Below are positions 43,202-52,300 of a stretch of DNA of 64,000 nucleotides, piece by piece (position 1 is the first letter of the stretch; each line of letters starts with the position of its first letter). The translations under genes and the position numbers were made by a program. The notes below the pieces were generated by a model that was given only the letters and a program-made list of their open reading frames with translations, had not been told where the DNA came from and searched no databases. Source of the DNA: Micromonospora coxensis. GTDB lineage: Bacteria; Actinomycetota; Actinomycetes; Mycobacteriales; Micromonosporaceae. The stretch lies in assembly GCF_900090295.1 (NCBI RefSeq), contig NZ_LT607753.1:496001-560000 (forward strand), written 5' to 3'.

Positions 43202-43951
43202 GTGCAACCGGGAACCACCGATATCGAGTACGGCGAGCCGTTCAACAAGGCCTTCGATCAGATTCGCTCCGGCATCGACGAGGCCGTCGGTGAGTTCAAC
43301 CAGATCGTGGAGCGCCTCAACGACTGGAGGTGGCTGCTGGGACCGGTCACCGTCTGGTGGATCAAGAGCAACCTGGACACCGTGCGTGGGGCGCTCGACG
43401 CGGTGCTCGACCGGGTCGACAACGCCCTGGAGCATCAACTTCCGGTGCTGTCGTTGATCAACATCAGCTTCCGGTGGGTCAACGATGTGAAGACTCCCGT
43501 GTCTGACCTGTCATTCGTCACCACTGAGCCGGTGAATGAGAACCTGGCCAAGTGGTCCGGTGACGCGTCCAGCGCCTACCAGGCGAAGGCAGGCAAGCAG
43601 AAGGCCGCGGTGGACGAGACCGTGCTCAAGGCGGAGTTCATCAGTCAGTGGCTGTTCAAGATCGCGAAGGCGAACGTCGACTACGCCGTCCAACTCGCCA
43701 AGATCGTCACTTCCCTGGCCGGCAAGCTGGCCCAGGCCGCGAGCGAAGCGGCGACCGTCTTCGCGCTGCCCTGGGCCGTCGAGACGCTCGCTGATTCCGT
43801 CGGCGATCTCGTCCAGGCAGGTCTGGACACGCTGCTCACCATCGGACAGCGGTTCGTCGACGCGGTCGGGAACGTCCGGGACATCGCCACCCAGGTCGGT
43901 GACTACTCGAAGCTGCCCGGTGGCAAGTGGCCGGAGGCCGTCCGCGGCTGA
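43202..43951 (+). CDS. type VII-like (ESX/PPE-style) helical protein
   Basis: This 249-aa protein starts at a GTG: QPGTTDIEYGEPFNKAFDQI. It has long helices and a central LAKWSGDASSAYQAKAGKQK (the W-x-G-x-A-S-x-x-Y motif of WXG100/PPE-type proteins). It continues with an amphipathic region LFKIAKANVDYAVQLAKIVT, SLAGKLAQAASEAATVFALP and WAVETLADSVGDLVQAGLDT. No toxin domain follows, so it looks like an export partner rather than an effector. No EccC/EccD-type secretion genes are in the window. Confidence 0.75.
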   Translation: MQPGTTDIEYGEPFNKAFDQIRSGIDEAVGEFNQIVERLNDWRWLLGPVTVWWIKSNLDTVRGALDAVLDRVDNALEHQLPVLSLINISFRWVNDVKTPVSDLSFVTTEPVNENLAKWSGDASSAYQAKAGKQKAAVDETVLKAEFISQWLFKIAKANVDYAVQLAKIVTSLAGKLAQAASEAATVFALPWAVETLADSVGDLVQAGLDTLLTIGQRFVDAVGNVRDIATQVGDYSKLPGGKWPEAVRG

Positions 43952-44047
43952 CCTCGCGAGGTTCGGGTGCCGGCAGTTACAGGTACGCGACTCGGACCTG
44001 CCACAGCCGGGCGCGGATGGCACCGGGAGCACACAAGAGTCACCGGT

Positions 44048-44314
44048 CTACGGGCTGGCTGCGTGACCGGTCGTTCTCGCCCCACGCCTCATGTGCTGAT
44101 CGACGATTACTCGTACCTGGCGGCGGAGGTCCCTGCTGCTCGTGTTGCTCATCCGTTCCGCCTCGAGGACGGCTTCGGTGAAGCTGTCCGGCTCGCGTGG
44201 AGGGGAATTGCGGATCCGTAGGTTCTCCTCGGGCGGCAGGCAGAAGCCCAGCATGCTGCAGAGTTCGTCGAGGAGTCGCTGGACATCTGACGGCTGGGGG
44301 TCAGGGCGGTCCAT
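44048..44314 (-). CDS. small hypothetical protein downstream of the split lipoprotein gene
   Basis: This 88-aa ORF runs MDRPDPQPSDVQRLLDELCS, MLGFCLPPEENLRIRNSPPR to RQVRVIVDQHMRRGA. The beginning is helical and acidic, the end basic. It lies 75 bp downstream of the lipoprotein gene on the same strand and was probably co-transcribed with it before the IS insertion. No ribosome site is evident. Confidence 0.5.
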   Translation of the reverse strand: MDRPDPQPSDVQRLLDELCSMLGFCLPPEENLRIRNSPPREPDSFTEAVLEAERMSNTSSRDLRRQVRVIVDQHMRRGARTTGHAASP

Positions 44315-44389
44315 GAGGTTGAGCGTGTCGTCTCCTGTCGGAGATGCCAGCCCTGTCGACGATGGTCCTTTGCAGAGCAGCAGGACGGA

Positions 44390-44718
44390 TCAGGCGACCG
44401 GAACGGCGGACCGGGTCGCCGACAGGATCGCTACGGCTTTGGCGGCGAGGGTCGCCGTCGGGGTGAACGAGTCCCCGCCCACTGCCAGCCACACCTTCAC
44501 CACCAGGTTGCCGGTGCGCGAGTGCACCATGTACTCGGCGTACTTGAACCCCGGCGTGGACTGCTTGGTGAAGGCCTCCGCCTCCTCCCCCACGCCTGTG
44601 ACAGGACCCGCCGGCGCCATGCCGGTCGCCTGCCGCGTCCCCCGATACAGTCTCGCCGCCTCCTGCGCGGTAGCTGGGGTCGACGCCTCCACGCGCAGGT
44701 TCGCCTCGTGGCCTGTCT
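44390..44718 (-). pseudogene. C-terminal half of a lipoprotein gene split by IS3 copy 2
   Basis: The frame starts at the IS junction and reads GHEANLRVEASTPATAQEAA, RLYRGTRQATGMAPAGPVTG, VGEEAEAFTKQSTPGFKYAE and YMVHSRTGNLVVKVWLAVGG. It joins exactly to the N-terminal half at 46003-46307 when the IS and one GTCT are removed. The layout is like DUF3558-type substrate lipoproteins of actinobacteria. Confidence 0.85.
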
Positions 44719-44729
44719 TGAAGTGACCC

Positions 44730-45644
44730 CTATGGGCCGGACACCTCGATGTCTGTTAAGGACTCGTGGTGGATCTTCTCGTAGGTGTCGGGGCTGACGT
44801 TACCCAGACGGCTGTGCCGGCGGCGAGGGTTGTAGAAGCCTTCGATGTAGGAGAAGACCTCCATCTCCAGCTCGTGTCGGCTGGGCCAGGCGCGGGTGTA
44901 GACCAGCTCGGTCTTCAAGGTGGCGAAGAACGTCTCGGCCAGGGCGTTGTCGTAGCAGTCGGCCACGGAGCCCATCGAGGCGAGCACGCCGCAGGAGCGC
45001 AGGGTGCGGCCGAACTCGAACGACGTGTACTGCGTCCCGCGGTCCGAGTGGTGGATGACCTGGTCGCGGGCGGGTCGGCGGTGCTGGATGGCCATGCCGA
45101 CGGCGTCGAGGATCAGCTCGGTGCGCAGGTGATCGGCCATCGCCCAACCCACGACGCGGCGGGAGTAGGCGTCGACCACGACGGCGAGGTAGAGGAATCC
45201 TTCCCATGTGCGCAGGTAGGAGATGTCGGCGACCCAGAGCCGATTCGGGGCGGTCGCGGTGAACTGCCGCTGGACCAGGTCCGGCGCGGTCGCCGTGGAC
45301 GCGGCCTTGCGGCGGGGCTTGCCGCGCCGGCGTCGGTGGGCGCCCTCGATGCCAGCCAGCCGCATCAGCCTCGCAACCGCCTTGCGGTTCCATCGGTGGC
45401 CGCGTTCGTGTAGCTCGGCGGTGAGCCGTCGGGCGCCGTAGACGCCGCGGTGCTCCGACCACGCCTGCCGGGTGACCTCGACGCGCTGCTGGTCGTGGCG
45501 TTCCCGCTCGGCGGCGCGTTGGCGTCCCTGTCGAACCCAGTCGTAGAAGGCGCTGTGGCCGACGCCGAGGAGCCGGCAGAGCAGACGGACCGGGTAGGTG
45601 GTCTTCTCCGCGGCGATGAACCGATACACCTCGGCCCGGTTCAC
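44730..45644 (-). CDS. IS3-family transposase OrfB, copy 2
   Basis: This 304-aa protein is identical in sequence to the OrfB of copy 1, with the same DDE residues (DISYLRT, HSDRGTQ, NALAETF) and the same GTG start overlapping the orfA stop. It is presumably active. Confidence 0.95.
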   Translation of the reverse strand: MNRAEVYRFIAAEKTTYPVRLLCRLLGVGHSAFYDWVRQGRQRAAERERHDQQRVEVTRQAWSEHRGVYGARRLTAELHERGHRWNRKAVARLMRLAGIEGAHRRRRGKPRRKAASTATAPDLVQRQFTATAPNRLWVADISYLRTWEGFLYLAVVVDAYSRRVVGWAMADHLRTELILDAVGMAIQHRRPARDQVIHHSDRGTQYTSFEFGRTLRSCGVLASMGSVADCYDNALAETFFATLKTELVYTRAWPSRHELEMEVFSYIEGFYNPRRRHSRLGNVSPDTYEKIHHESLTDIEVSGP

Positions 45645-45937
45645 CGCTCCGTCTCGCGTGCGAAGAAGACCGCGGCTTTTTTCAAGATCTCCTTCTCCAG
45701 CTCCAACTGGGCCACCTGCCGCCGCAACCGCAGCAGCTCGGCACGCTCATCGTCGCTGAGCAGCGACGACGACTGGCCGCCGTCGCGTTCCTGGCGCAGT
45801 TGGGCCACCCAGTTGCGCAGCGTCTCGTGGTTGACCCCCAACTCCCTGCCCACGTCACGGATCGTGCGGCCGGAATCCAGCACCAGCGCCGCGGCCTGAC
45901 GCCGGAACTCCTCGGGGTACTTGCTCTGTCGAGCCAA
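45641..45937 (-). CDS. IS3-family transposase OrfA, copy 2
   Basis: This 98-aa protein is identical to the OrfA of copy 1, with TTG start after AGGAGG, HTH and leucine zipper. It contains the same A6 frameshift run. Confidence 0.93.
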   Translation of the reverse strand: MARQSKYPEEFRRQAAALVLDSGRTIRDVGRELGVNHETLRNWVAQLRQERDGGQSSSLLSDDERAELLRLRRQVAQLELEKEILKKAAVFFARETER

Positions 45938-46002
45938 CGCGGTTTCCTCCTCCTCGGCAGGATGCCAAGTCAGGAGGTGTCCGGTCTCAGGGGGTCACTT
46001 CA

Positions 46003-46307
46003 GTCTTGGTCCGCATCTCGAACAGACACGCCGCCCCAGGCCGCCCGTTGGGCGGTCTCGCGTCGGTCCGGCGCACTGTCAAGCCCAGGTCGGCAAGCGC
46101 ACCCACATCCGTACGCGCACACAGATCCAAGCCGGCGGCGTCGTAGGACGGAGCACCGGTCGAGGACGATGTCTGCGGAGCATCCGACGGCGTCGTGGCC
46201 GCAGGCGTTGGTGCCGCAACCGAGGATTCACCGCTGCTGCAGCCTGCCAGGGCCAGCGCAGCAGTCAGCGTGACAACGAGGAGAGGCTTGCGGTACGGCG
46301 CGGACAC
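46003..46307 (-). pseudogene. N-terminal half of the lipoprotein gene split by IS3 copy 2
   Basis: The preferred GTG (46307) gives SAPYRKPLLVVTLTAALALA followed by the lipobox LAGC-SSG, so the ancestor was an exported lipoprotein with Cys at about residue 21. A low-complexity linker (AAPTPAATTPSDAPQTSSST) leads to LDLCARTDVGALADLGLTVR, PPNGRPGAACLFEMRTKT, where the IS interrupts. The linked cysteines (LDLC...AACLF) fit DUF3558-type lipoproteins. As it stands the peptide would end EVTP* inside the IS. Confidence 0.85.
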
Positions 46308-46372
46308 GAGCACGACGATACCCGCGGTAATCGGGCAGCACTGTCCGTGCACCCGATGATTAGGGTGCGGTC

Positions 46373-46630
46373 ATGGCCGCCCAGGAAACCGCTGACCACA
46401 TCATTCGCACCCGCGCTGTCACCGCCGACGCCATCCTCGCCAACCGCGCCGACCTACGCCCCTACCCCTACCGGCTCATCTCCATCGTGTCCCACCGCGG
46501 CATTGGCGGAGACCAGGTCACCCAAGCACTGGCCGCCGCAGAATTGCTCGAAACCTTCGGCTGGCAGCTGGTCAGCGTCTCGGAGTTCGCCAGCAGCAGG
46601 ATCGTTCACGCGATCATGCGGAGACGCTGA
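46373..46630 (+). CDS. small hypothetical protein
   Basis: This 85-aa protein begins MAAQETADHIIRTRAVTADA and continues ILANRADLRPYPYRLISIVS, TQALAAAELLETFGWQLVSV. It is compact alpha/beta without known domain. It is divergent from the lipoprotein gene (66 bp between starts). Confidence 0.6.
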   Translation: MAAQETADHIIRTRAVTADAILANRADLRPYPYRLISIVSHRGIGGDQVTQALAAAELLETFGWQLVSVSEFASSRIVHAIMRRR

Positions 46631-47260
46631 CCGCCGCTCGGCGCCTCCGACTGCCCTCGGCGGCCGGCGCACCCGAGCTTTGCCAGCACCTCCCATCGAG
46701 CAGGCCAGGATGTGCAGAATCCGTGCGCTGCGTCCAGGCGGGTCCACGCATGTCTCTGACGTCGGGCGCTGATCCGTAGCGTTCGTAACCGGTCCTTGGC
46801 GTCGACCGGTGTTGCCGCCGGCAGCATCACAGCCTCCCGCGTCCTGGGCCCCGCCGGACTGCCAACATAAGAATCGCACCAGATCGGCTGTAAGCGCCCT
46901 CCGGCACCTGTTCGACGAGCTCTCGCGTGGCCTTGTTCGCTTGCTCGCCGCCTAGAGTCGGGCCGTAGAGTTGGGACCTATTGCCGCCGGCACCATGATG
47001 GTCTGTGCCGTGGTTGGCTGCGTCGCCCTCGTAGGCGTTGTGGCGCTGCCAGCCATGTGGTGGCCAGGGAAGTGGTAGCCGCGCAAGGCGGAACCGACGG
47101 TAACCGGTGCATTACGAATCAGGATAAGCGATCCGGCGAGCTGCGCGAATGGGGCTGTACCAGCGGAGATGCCTCTTGATAGCTCTCATCGCTCCCCCGC
47201 CGTCTTGCAGACCAAATGCGGACCCCTCGCCGCGCAGCGTTTGTGATCGGATAGCCAGCC
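46631..47260. other. 630 bp without a convincing gene
   Basis: A 27-codon hydrophobic ORF (46995-47078, MMVCAVVGCVALVGVVALPA) has no ribosome site and is weak evidence of a small membrane peptide. Nothing else with normal codon bias is seen. Confidence 0.4.
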
Positions 47261-47488
47261 ATGGGGTGGGATGAGTGCCTGACAGAGTTGCTGGTCCAGC
47301 TCGGTGATCGCGGCCTGGTCGCCATGGTCAAGATGGACGGCGAACGCCAACGGGGCCGCTGGACGGTCCTGGTGTCAGGTAGCCCGCTGGGCGGGGAATT
47401 CGTGTGATGGGACGGCGACGACAGGAACGACGGGCTGTCGCGGGTGACGGCCGAGCTTCAGGAGTTGGTCCCGGGGCTGCTCGACTGA
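47261..47488 (+). pseudogene. small gene with an in-frame TGA
   Basis: From ATG 47261 the frame reads GWDECLTELLVQLGDRGLVA, MVKMDGERQRGRWTVLVSGS, PLGGEFV, then TGA at 47405-47407, then WDGDDRNDGLSRVTAELQEL, VPGLLD and a stop. The two parts make one coherent alpha/beta protein of 75 residues (a CGA-to-TGA change would explain the stop). No function was recognised. Confidence 0.5.
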
Positions 47489-47617
47489 GCGACTACGGAC
47501 ACTGATCATTCCGGCTCATCGACCCTATCCATGCTTGGCTTCTCTACGCCTCCGCCAACTGATCTCAGCGTGCTGGTTACGGCAGATCCGACACCCTTGC
47601 AGATCTCCCGATCACAT

Positions 47618-48355
47618 CTACCTGCCCTTGGTGTTCGTCGCGCGCCACGTTGGCCAGCTCTGCGGCCAGCTGTCTGGCCAGTTGTCGGTGATGGCGGCCG
47701 GCGCGATCCCGGCAAGGGTGAGCACATCGCGGCTGAGCCGTTCGGCGACATCAATTACATCGGTTGCGGTAAGTGCCATCCAGTAGTCGAAGCGGTGATC
47801 GACCGCGTTGTTGACCAGCGCCTCCGCAGACTCCATCGGCATGCCGGTAGCAGTGAGAAACCATTGCAGAACCATGCGGCACCGGCCCTGCCAGCTGTCG
47901 TCGTCGGCGACGGGGGCGACGGTGGTCCTGATCAGGTCCGCGATAGCGGACTCCCAGGTGGCGGTGAGGTCGCCCGGTCCGGCGGCTTCTGCCGGATCGA
48001 GCAGCGGCAGGAACCGGTCGAATCGCTCGGCGATCCCTTCCAGCCACCGGCGCCAGGCCAGTAGCGAGTCGGCGGCACGAGCCGGCGCCTCGGCAGGCGG
48101 CGGGAAGCTGGTGATCCAATCCCACTGTTCCCACTCGTCGGCTCCCCAGTACCAGCGGTAAGCCCATGGCCCGAAGCGGTCCGACAGCACGGCGCTGATA
48201 GCTTCGGTCCATGCCCACAGGTCGGACTGCCCGGCCGTGGGGACCACTGTCCGAACCAACGCCGGCACCTCGATCGGGTCGAACGGGAATCGGGCCGGGT
48301 CGACCTCCGCCCAGGTTGCCAGCGCCGGCGGTGTTTTCGGCCCGTCGTTCGCCAT
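47618..48355 (-). CDS. hypothetical protein, tryptophan-rich
   Basis: This 245-aa acidic protein runs MANDGPKTPPALATWAEVDP, RFGPWAYRWYWGADEWEQWD, DSLLAWRRWLEGIAERFDRF, MVLQWFLTATGMPMESAEAL, ending ITDNWPDSWPQSWPTWRATN. It is all-helical in appearance with many Trp. No known family was recognised; immunity-like by size and style. Confidence 0.65.
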   Translation of the reverse strand: MANDGPKTPPALATWAEVDPARFPFDPIEVPALVRTVVPTAGQSDLWAWTEAISAVLSDRFGPWAYRWYWGADEWEQWDWITSFPPPAEAPARAADSLLAWRRWLEGIAERFDRFLPLLDPAEAAGPGDLTATWESAIADLIRTTVAPVADDDSWQGRCRMVLQWFLTATGMPMESAEALVNNAVDHRFDYWMALTATDVIDVAERLSRDVLTLAGIAPAAITDNWPDSWPQSWPTWRATNTKGR

Positions 48356-48504
48356 GGATCGGCATCCTGCCTACCGGTCAGCCTGGTGTCCAGCAGGTTC
48401 CTCGCACGCTTTCTCGTCGACTCGAGCAGCGACCTGGAGCAACTTCAGGACCAAGACATCTACGTGACCGTCACCGGAGGCCCTACTAATACGACACGAC
48501 CGTC

Positions 48505-49179
48505 ATGACGCTCCAAGCGATCGATGCAGCACTCCGCCAGTGGACACAGACGGGCGAAGCCGCCGGCGGAAGCTACCTCTGGTCGACGGACCTGGTCATC
48601 ACATCCTGGCCAGGCATCACCGCGATGATCGAAGCGATCGACGGACTTGTCCGCGAAGGGGCCCTGCACGTGCTCACCGCGTCCCGGCCGCGGATCGTGC
48701 GCCACATCGGCGTGGTGATGCACGCCGTCGGCGCGGTGCCGGACGGGCGACTGCTGGCGGTGACGCTCATCGAAGAGACCGACGACAAGTACTTGGTGGT
48801 CGGGGCGCGATGGCTCAACGAGGACGAGGCGCAACCGCTGCGCAAGTTGATGGAAAGGGGGCGGGCGATGAGCCGAGCAGAGGACATCAGGGCGCAGGAG
48901 CCGCTGAACAGCCAAGACTGGTCCGACGCGGTGGTCGACGATACGCCGCCGACGACGAAGGTGAGCATGTCCGCCCGGTACCCGAGCCACATCGCCCGCC
49001 GGATCATGGCGGACGCGGAGGCCCGCGGCGTGAAGCCGGGGGCGATCCTGCGAGAGATCGTGGAGGCGCACTACGCCGCGCTCGACGCCGCCGGCGACGA
49101 GCCGATCACCGTGCGACCCGCTGACGTCGTCCGCGCGCTGGCCCAGGTTGCACTCCGGGAGCGTCCCGCCGCCGCGTAG
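48505..49179 (+). CDS. hypothetical protein with C-terminal ribbon-helix-helix-like segment
   Basis: This 224-aa protein has a first half that is alpha/beta (LQAIDAALRQWTQTGEAAGG; LLAVTLIEETDDKYLVVGAR). Residues about 155-195 read KVSMSARYPSHIARRIMADA and EARGVKPGAILREIVEAHYA. This resembles a ribbon-helix-helix DNA-binding segment (strand, two helices, GxKPxxILREIV). It could be a single-gene regulator or antitoxin-like protein. No toxin is adjacent. Confidence 0.6.
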   Translation: MTLQAIDAALRQWTQTGEAAGGSYLWSTDLVITSWPGITAMIEAIDGLVREGALHVLTASRPRIVRHIGVVMHAVGAVPDGRLLAVTLIEETDDKYLVVGARWLNEDEAQPLRKLMERGRAMSRAEDIRAQEPLNSQDWSDAVVDDTPPTTKVSMSARYPSHIARRIMADAEARGVKPGAILREIVEAHYAALDAAGDEPITVRPADVVRALAQVALRERPAAA

Positions 49180-49318
49180 CGCAGCTGCATGGGTGGCGTT
49201 ACATGGTGAGCACCAACCCCACGAAAGCTCGTGGCCCGGGGCGCCAATGGACCGCTTTTCGCCACCCGCTGCGGCAACCGCCTCAGTCAGTTTCGGCTCA
49301 GAAGCTACCGGCGGGCCA

Positions 49319-52300
49319 TCACGGGCAGGTCTGCTCGTACGGCAGGTTGGGCACATGGCGCGCCCACTCCTGGCGGTCGAGTCCTCGACCGGCCCGGGCG
49401 CAGGCCTGCGCCACCGGGTTGACCTGGGCGTCAGTGATCTCGGCGAGGGTCCATAAGTAGACGAGCTTGTCCGCGCCGCCCGTGGCCAGGGTGCGGCTGT
49501 CCGGGCTGAAAGCGACACTGAGAATGACCGCCCGCTGGCTGCGAGCGGCGATCAGCCCCTGCGGCCGGGCCGGGTCACTGACCTCCACCAGGGCGGTCGT
49601 CTTGTCGTTGCCACCAGTGGCTAGGTGGTGCCCGTCCGGGCTGAACGCGACGGCGCGCACCCAGCCGCTGTGGTTGGGCAGCGGCGCGCCGATCACGGTG
49701 GGTTGGGCCGGGTCGCGCACGTCCCAGAGCATCACGCTGGTGTCGAGGCTACCGGTGGCGAGGGTGTTCCCGGTCGGGGCGAAGGCGAGCGTGGTCACCT
49801 GACTGGTGTGGGCAGTGAGCCGGCTCAGCTGGCGGGGCCGGCTGGGGTCGCCCACCGCCCAGAGCGTCGCTGTGCCGTCGAAGCTGCCCACCGCCAGGGT
49901 TTCGCCGTCCGGGCTGAACGCCACTGCGGACACCCCGGCCAGGTGGCCAGTGAGCGCGCTGAGCCGGCGGGCCGCCGCGGGGTCGGTGACGTCCCAGAGC
50001 GCCGTCGTGCCGTCCCCGCCGCCGACGGCGAGCAGCCGCCCGGCGTCCCGGTCCGGGCGGAACGCCAGCGAGGTCACCGGCCCGGGGTGGCCGGGCAGCC
50101 GGGCCAGTTCCCGGGCAGCGGTGGGGGTGCCGACGTCCCAGAGGGCGGCGCCGTCCTGGCCGCCGGTGGCGAGCGTCCGCCCATCCGGGCTGAAGTCCAC
50201 CGCGTACACACCCCGAGGGTGCGCAGCCAACTGGCCGCGCCGGCGTGGCTGGGCGCGGTCGGCCAGCTCCCACAGGTTCGTCCGGCCGTCCGCGCCGCCC
50301 GTGGCGAGCAACCGACCGTCGCCCCGGAACCGGACCGCCCGGACCTCCCCGTCGTGATCGCCCAGCCGGTATCGGGCACTCAGCCCGGCACCGGCGCCGG
50401 CCCGCCAGAGGACCACCGTGCTGTCCGCGCTCGCGGTGGCCACGGATTGCCCGTCGGGACTGACCGCGACCGCGTTCACCCAGGTCGTCCGCGTCAGCGG
50501 CACCAGGGTCGACCGGACCGGGCGGGCCGGGTCGGTGACGTCCCATCGCTGCACCGAGCGGTCCGCTCCGACGCCGATCACGTACTGGTCGTTGCGGCCG
50601 GTGAGCCGCAGGGCGCGTACACCGCCGGTCGGCCCGGTGAGGTGACCGAGCCGCCTCGGCCGGACCGGGTCGGTCAGCTCCCACAGCAGGATGCCGTCCC
50701 CGCCGCCGCTGGCCAGCCGGCGGCCATCCGAACCGAAGCCGAACGCGCCGACGCCGTCATGATGACCGGCCAACTGCCCGACCCGGCGGGCGCGTACGAC
50801 GTCCCAGACGAACGCCCGGCCGCCGAGGTCGCCGCTGACCAGCACCTGCCCGTCCGGGCTGAAGGCGACTGCGCTCACCCAGCCGGAGTGACCGGTCAGG
50901 TCGGCGGCCCGCCGTGGCCGGGTCGGATCGGTCACGCCCCAGAGGGTCAACCCGCCGCCGCCGTCGCCGACGGCCAACTGGCGCCCATCAGGGCTGAACG
51001 CGATGCTGGACACCACGGCCGGCTGGCTCGTGGCCGTCGTCGCGATCCGGCGAGGCTGGGCGGAGTCGCCGACGTCCCAGAGGGCGATCGTGCCGTTGGC
51101 AGCGCCGACGGCCAGGGTTCGCCCGTCCGGGCTGAACGCCACCGCGTCCACCCGGGGCGTGCCGTCGAGTTCACCGGTCTTTCGCATCGCGCCGGGATCC
51201 CAGAGCAGCACCCGGCCGTCCGCGCCGCTGGTCGCCAGCATCTGGCCGTCGGGACGGAACGCCAGCGCGGTGACCGCGCCCCGGTGCCCGGCCAGGGTGC
51301 CAGCGTACGGCGCGAGCAGGGAGGCGATAAGGCTCGCCGTGCTGGAGCGGTCATGGTGCAGCCGGTCGGCGGCGAGCGCGAGCATGAGCGCAAGCTGCGG
51401 CGCGTTGTCCCGCAGGTTCTCTGCCTGGTCGAGCAGGGCTCCGGCGGTGGCGGCCCGTTGCTGCTGCTGGGCCTCGCGTTGGCCGAGCACCGCCAAACCC
51501 GTCGCGATCAGCGACGCGAGCAGGAGGAGCACCAGCGCGCCGGTGGTGACCCGGCGGGCGAGCTGGCTTCGTCGCTGGGCGCGGACGCTGCGGTCGAGGA
51601 AATCCGTCGCGGCGGCTGTGAGCGCCGGATGGCGCTCGGGGTCGGCTTGCCACCGGGCAACGGCGCGCACGGTGGCGTCGAGATTGTCCCCGACATAGAG
51701 GTACGACGCGTTCCGGTCGTGCTGCTCCCAGGTGTCGGCCGCGGTAAGGAGCTCGTGCTGCCGGGTACGGTCGGCGCGGTCGGAATCGAGCCAGGTGCGC
51801 AGTCTCGACCAGGTGGTCAGCAGGGCGTCATGGCTGATCTCGATGCCGTGGTCGGCCGCCATGAGCAGCCGTTCCCTAGTGAACGCGTCAACGACTGTAT
51901 CGACCCGACCGGTCTCGCCGCAGAGGCGGTGCAGATCCGCCCGGTCGAGCCGGCGGCGGGCGAGGCGGCCGTCCCGGGTGGGGACGGTCAGGCTGGTGAA
52001 CACCTGCTGGGCCGTCGTGCGCAGGTCGTCGTCGAGGCGCCCGTACACAGCCTCCGCGCTGGTCTGCACCGCCTCGGAGACACCACCGGCGCGGCGGTAG
52101 CCGAGCACGGTGAGGCGGTCTCCCTCACGATGCTCCCAGGTGACCCGCATCGCCTCGGACAGCAGCGGTAGGACGCCGACGTCGAAGCCGCCGACGCCGC
52201 GCAGGTCGTGAAGGACCGCGTCCAGCAGCTCCGGGGCCACCGTGACGCCGGCCTCGGCGGCCGGGCCGGCGATCGCTGCGGCGAGTTCAGACTCGCTCAT

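Larger units (their letters stand above)
44719..46002 (-). mobile_element. IS3-family insertion sequence, copy 2 (1284 bp)
   Basis: It has the same length, ends (TGAAGTGACCCC) and encoded proteins as copy 1. It is flanked by a 4-bp direct repeat GTCT (44715-44718 and 46003-46006), the expected target-site duplication. Insertion is inside a lipoprotein gene. Because the duplication is intact and the gene halves are still in frame, this insertion looks recent. Confidence 0.96.

Noticed and set aside
2553..46002. Composite transposon formed by the two IS3 copies
   Set aside because: Outer flanks (CGAC at 2552, GTCT at 46003) do not match, copy 2 has its own duplication, and the interval is a patchwork, so unit transposition of the 43-kb region is not supported.
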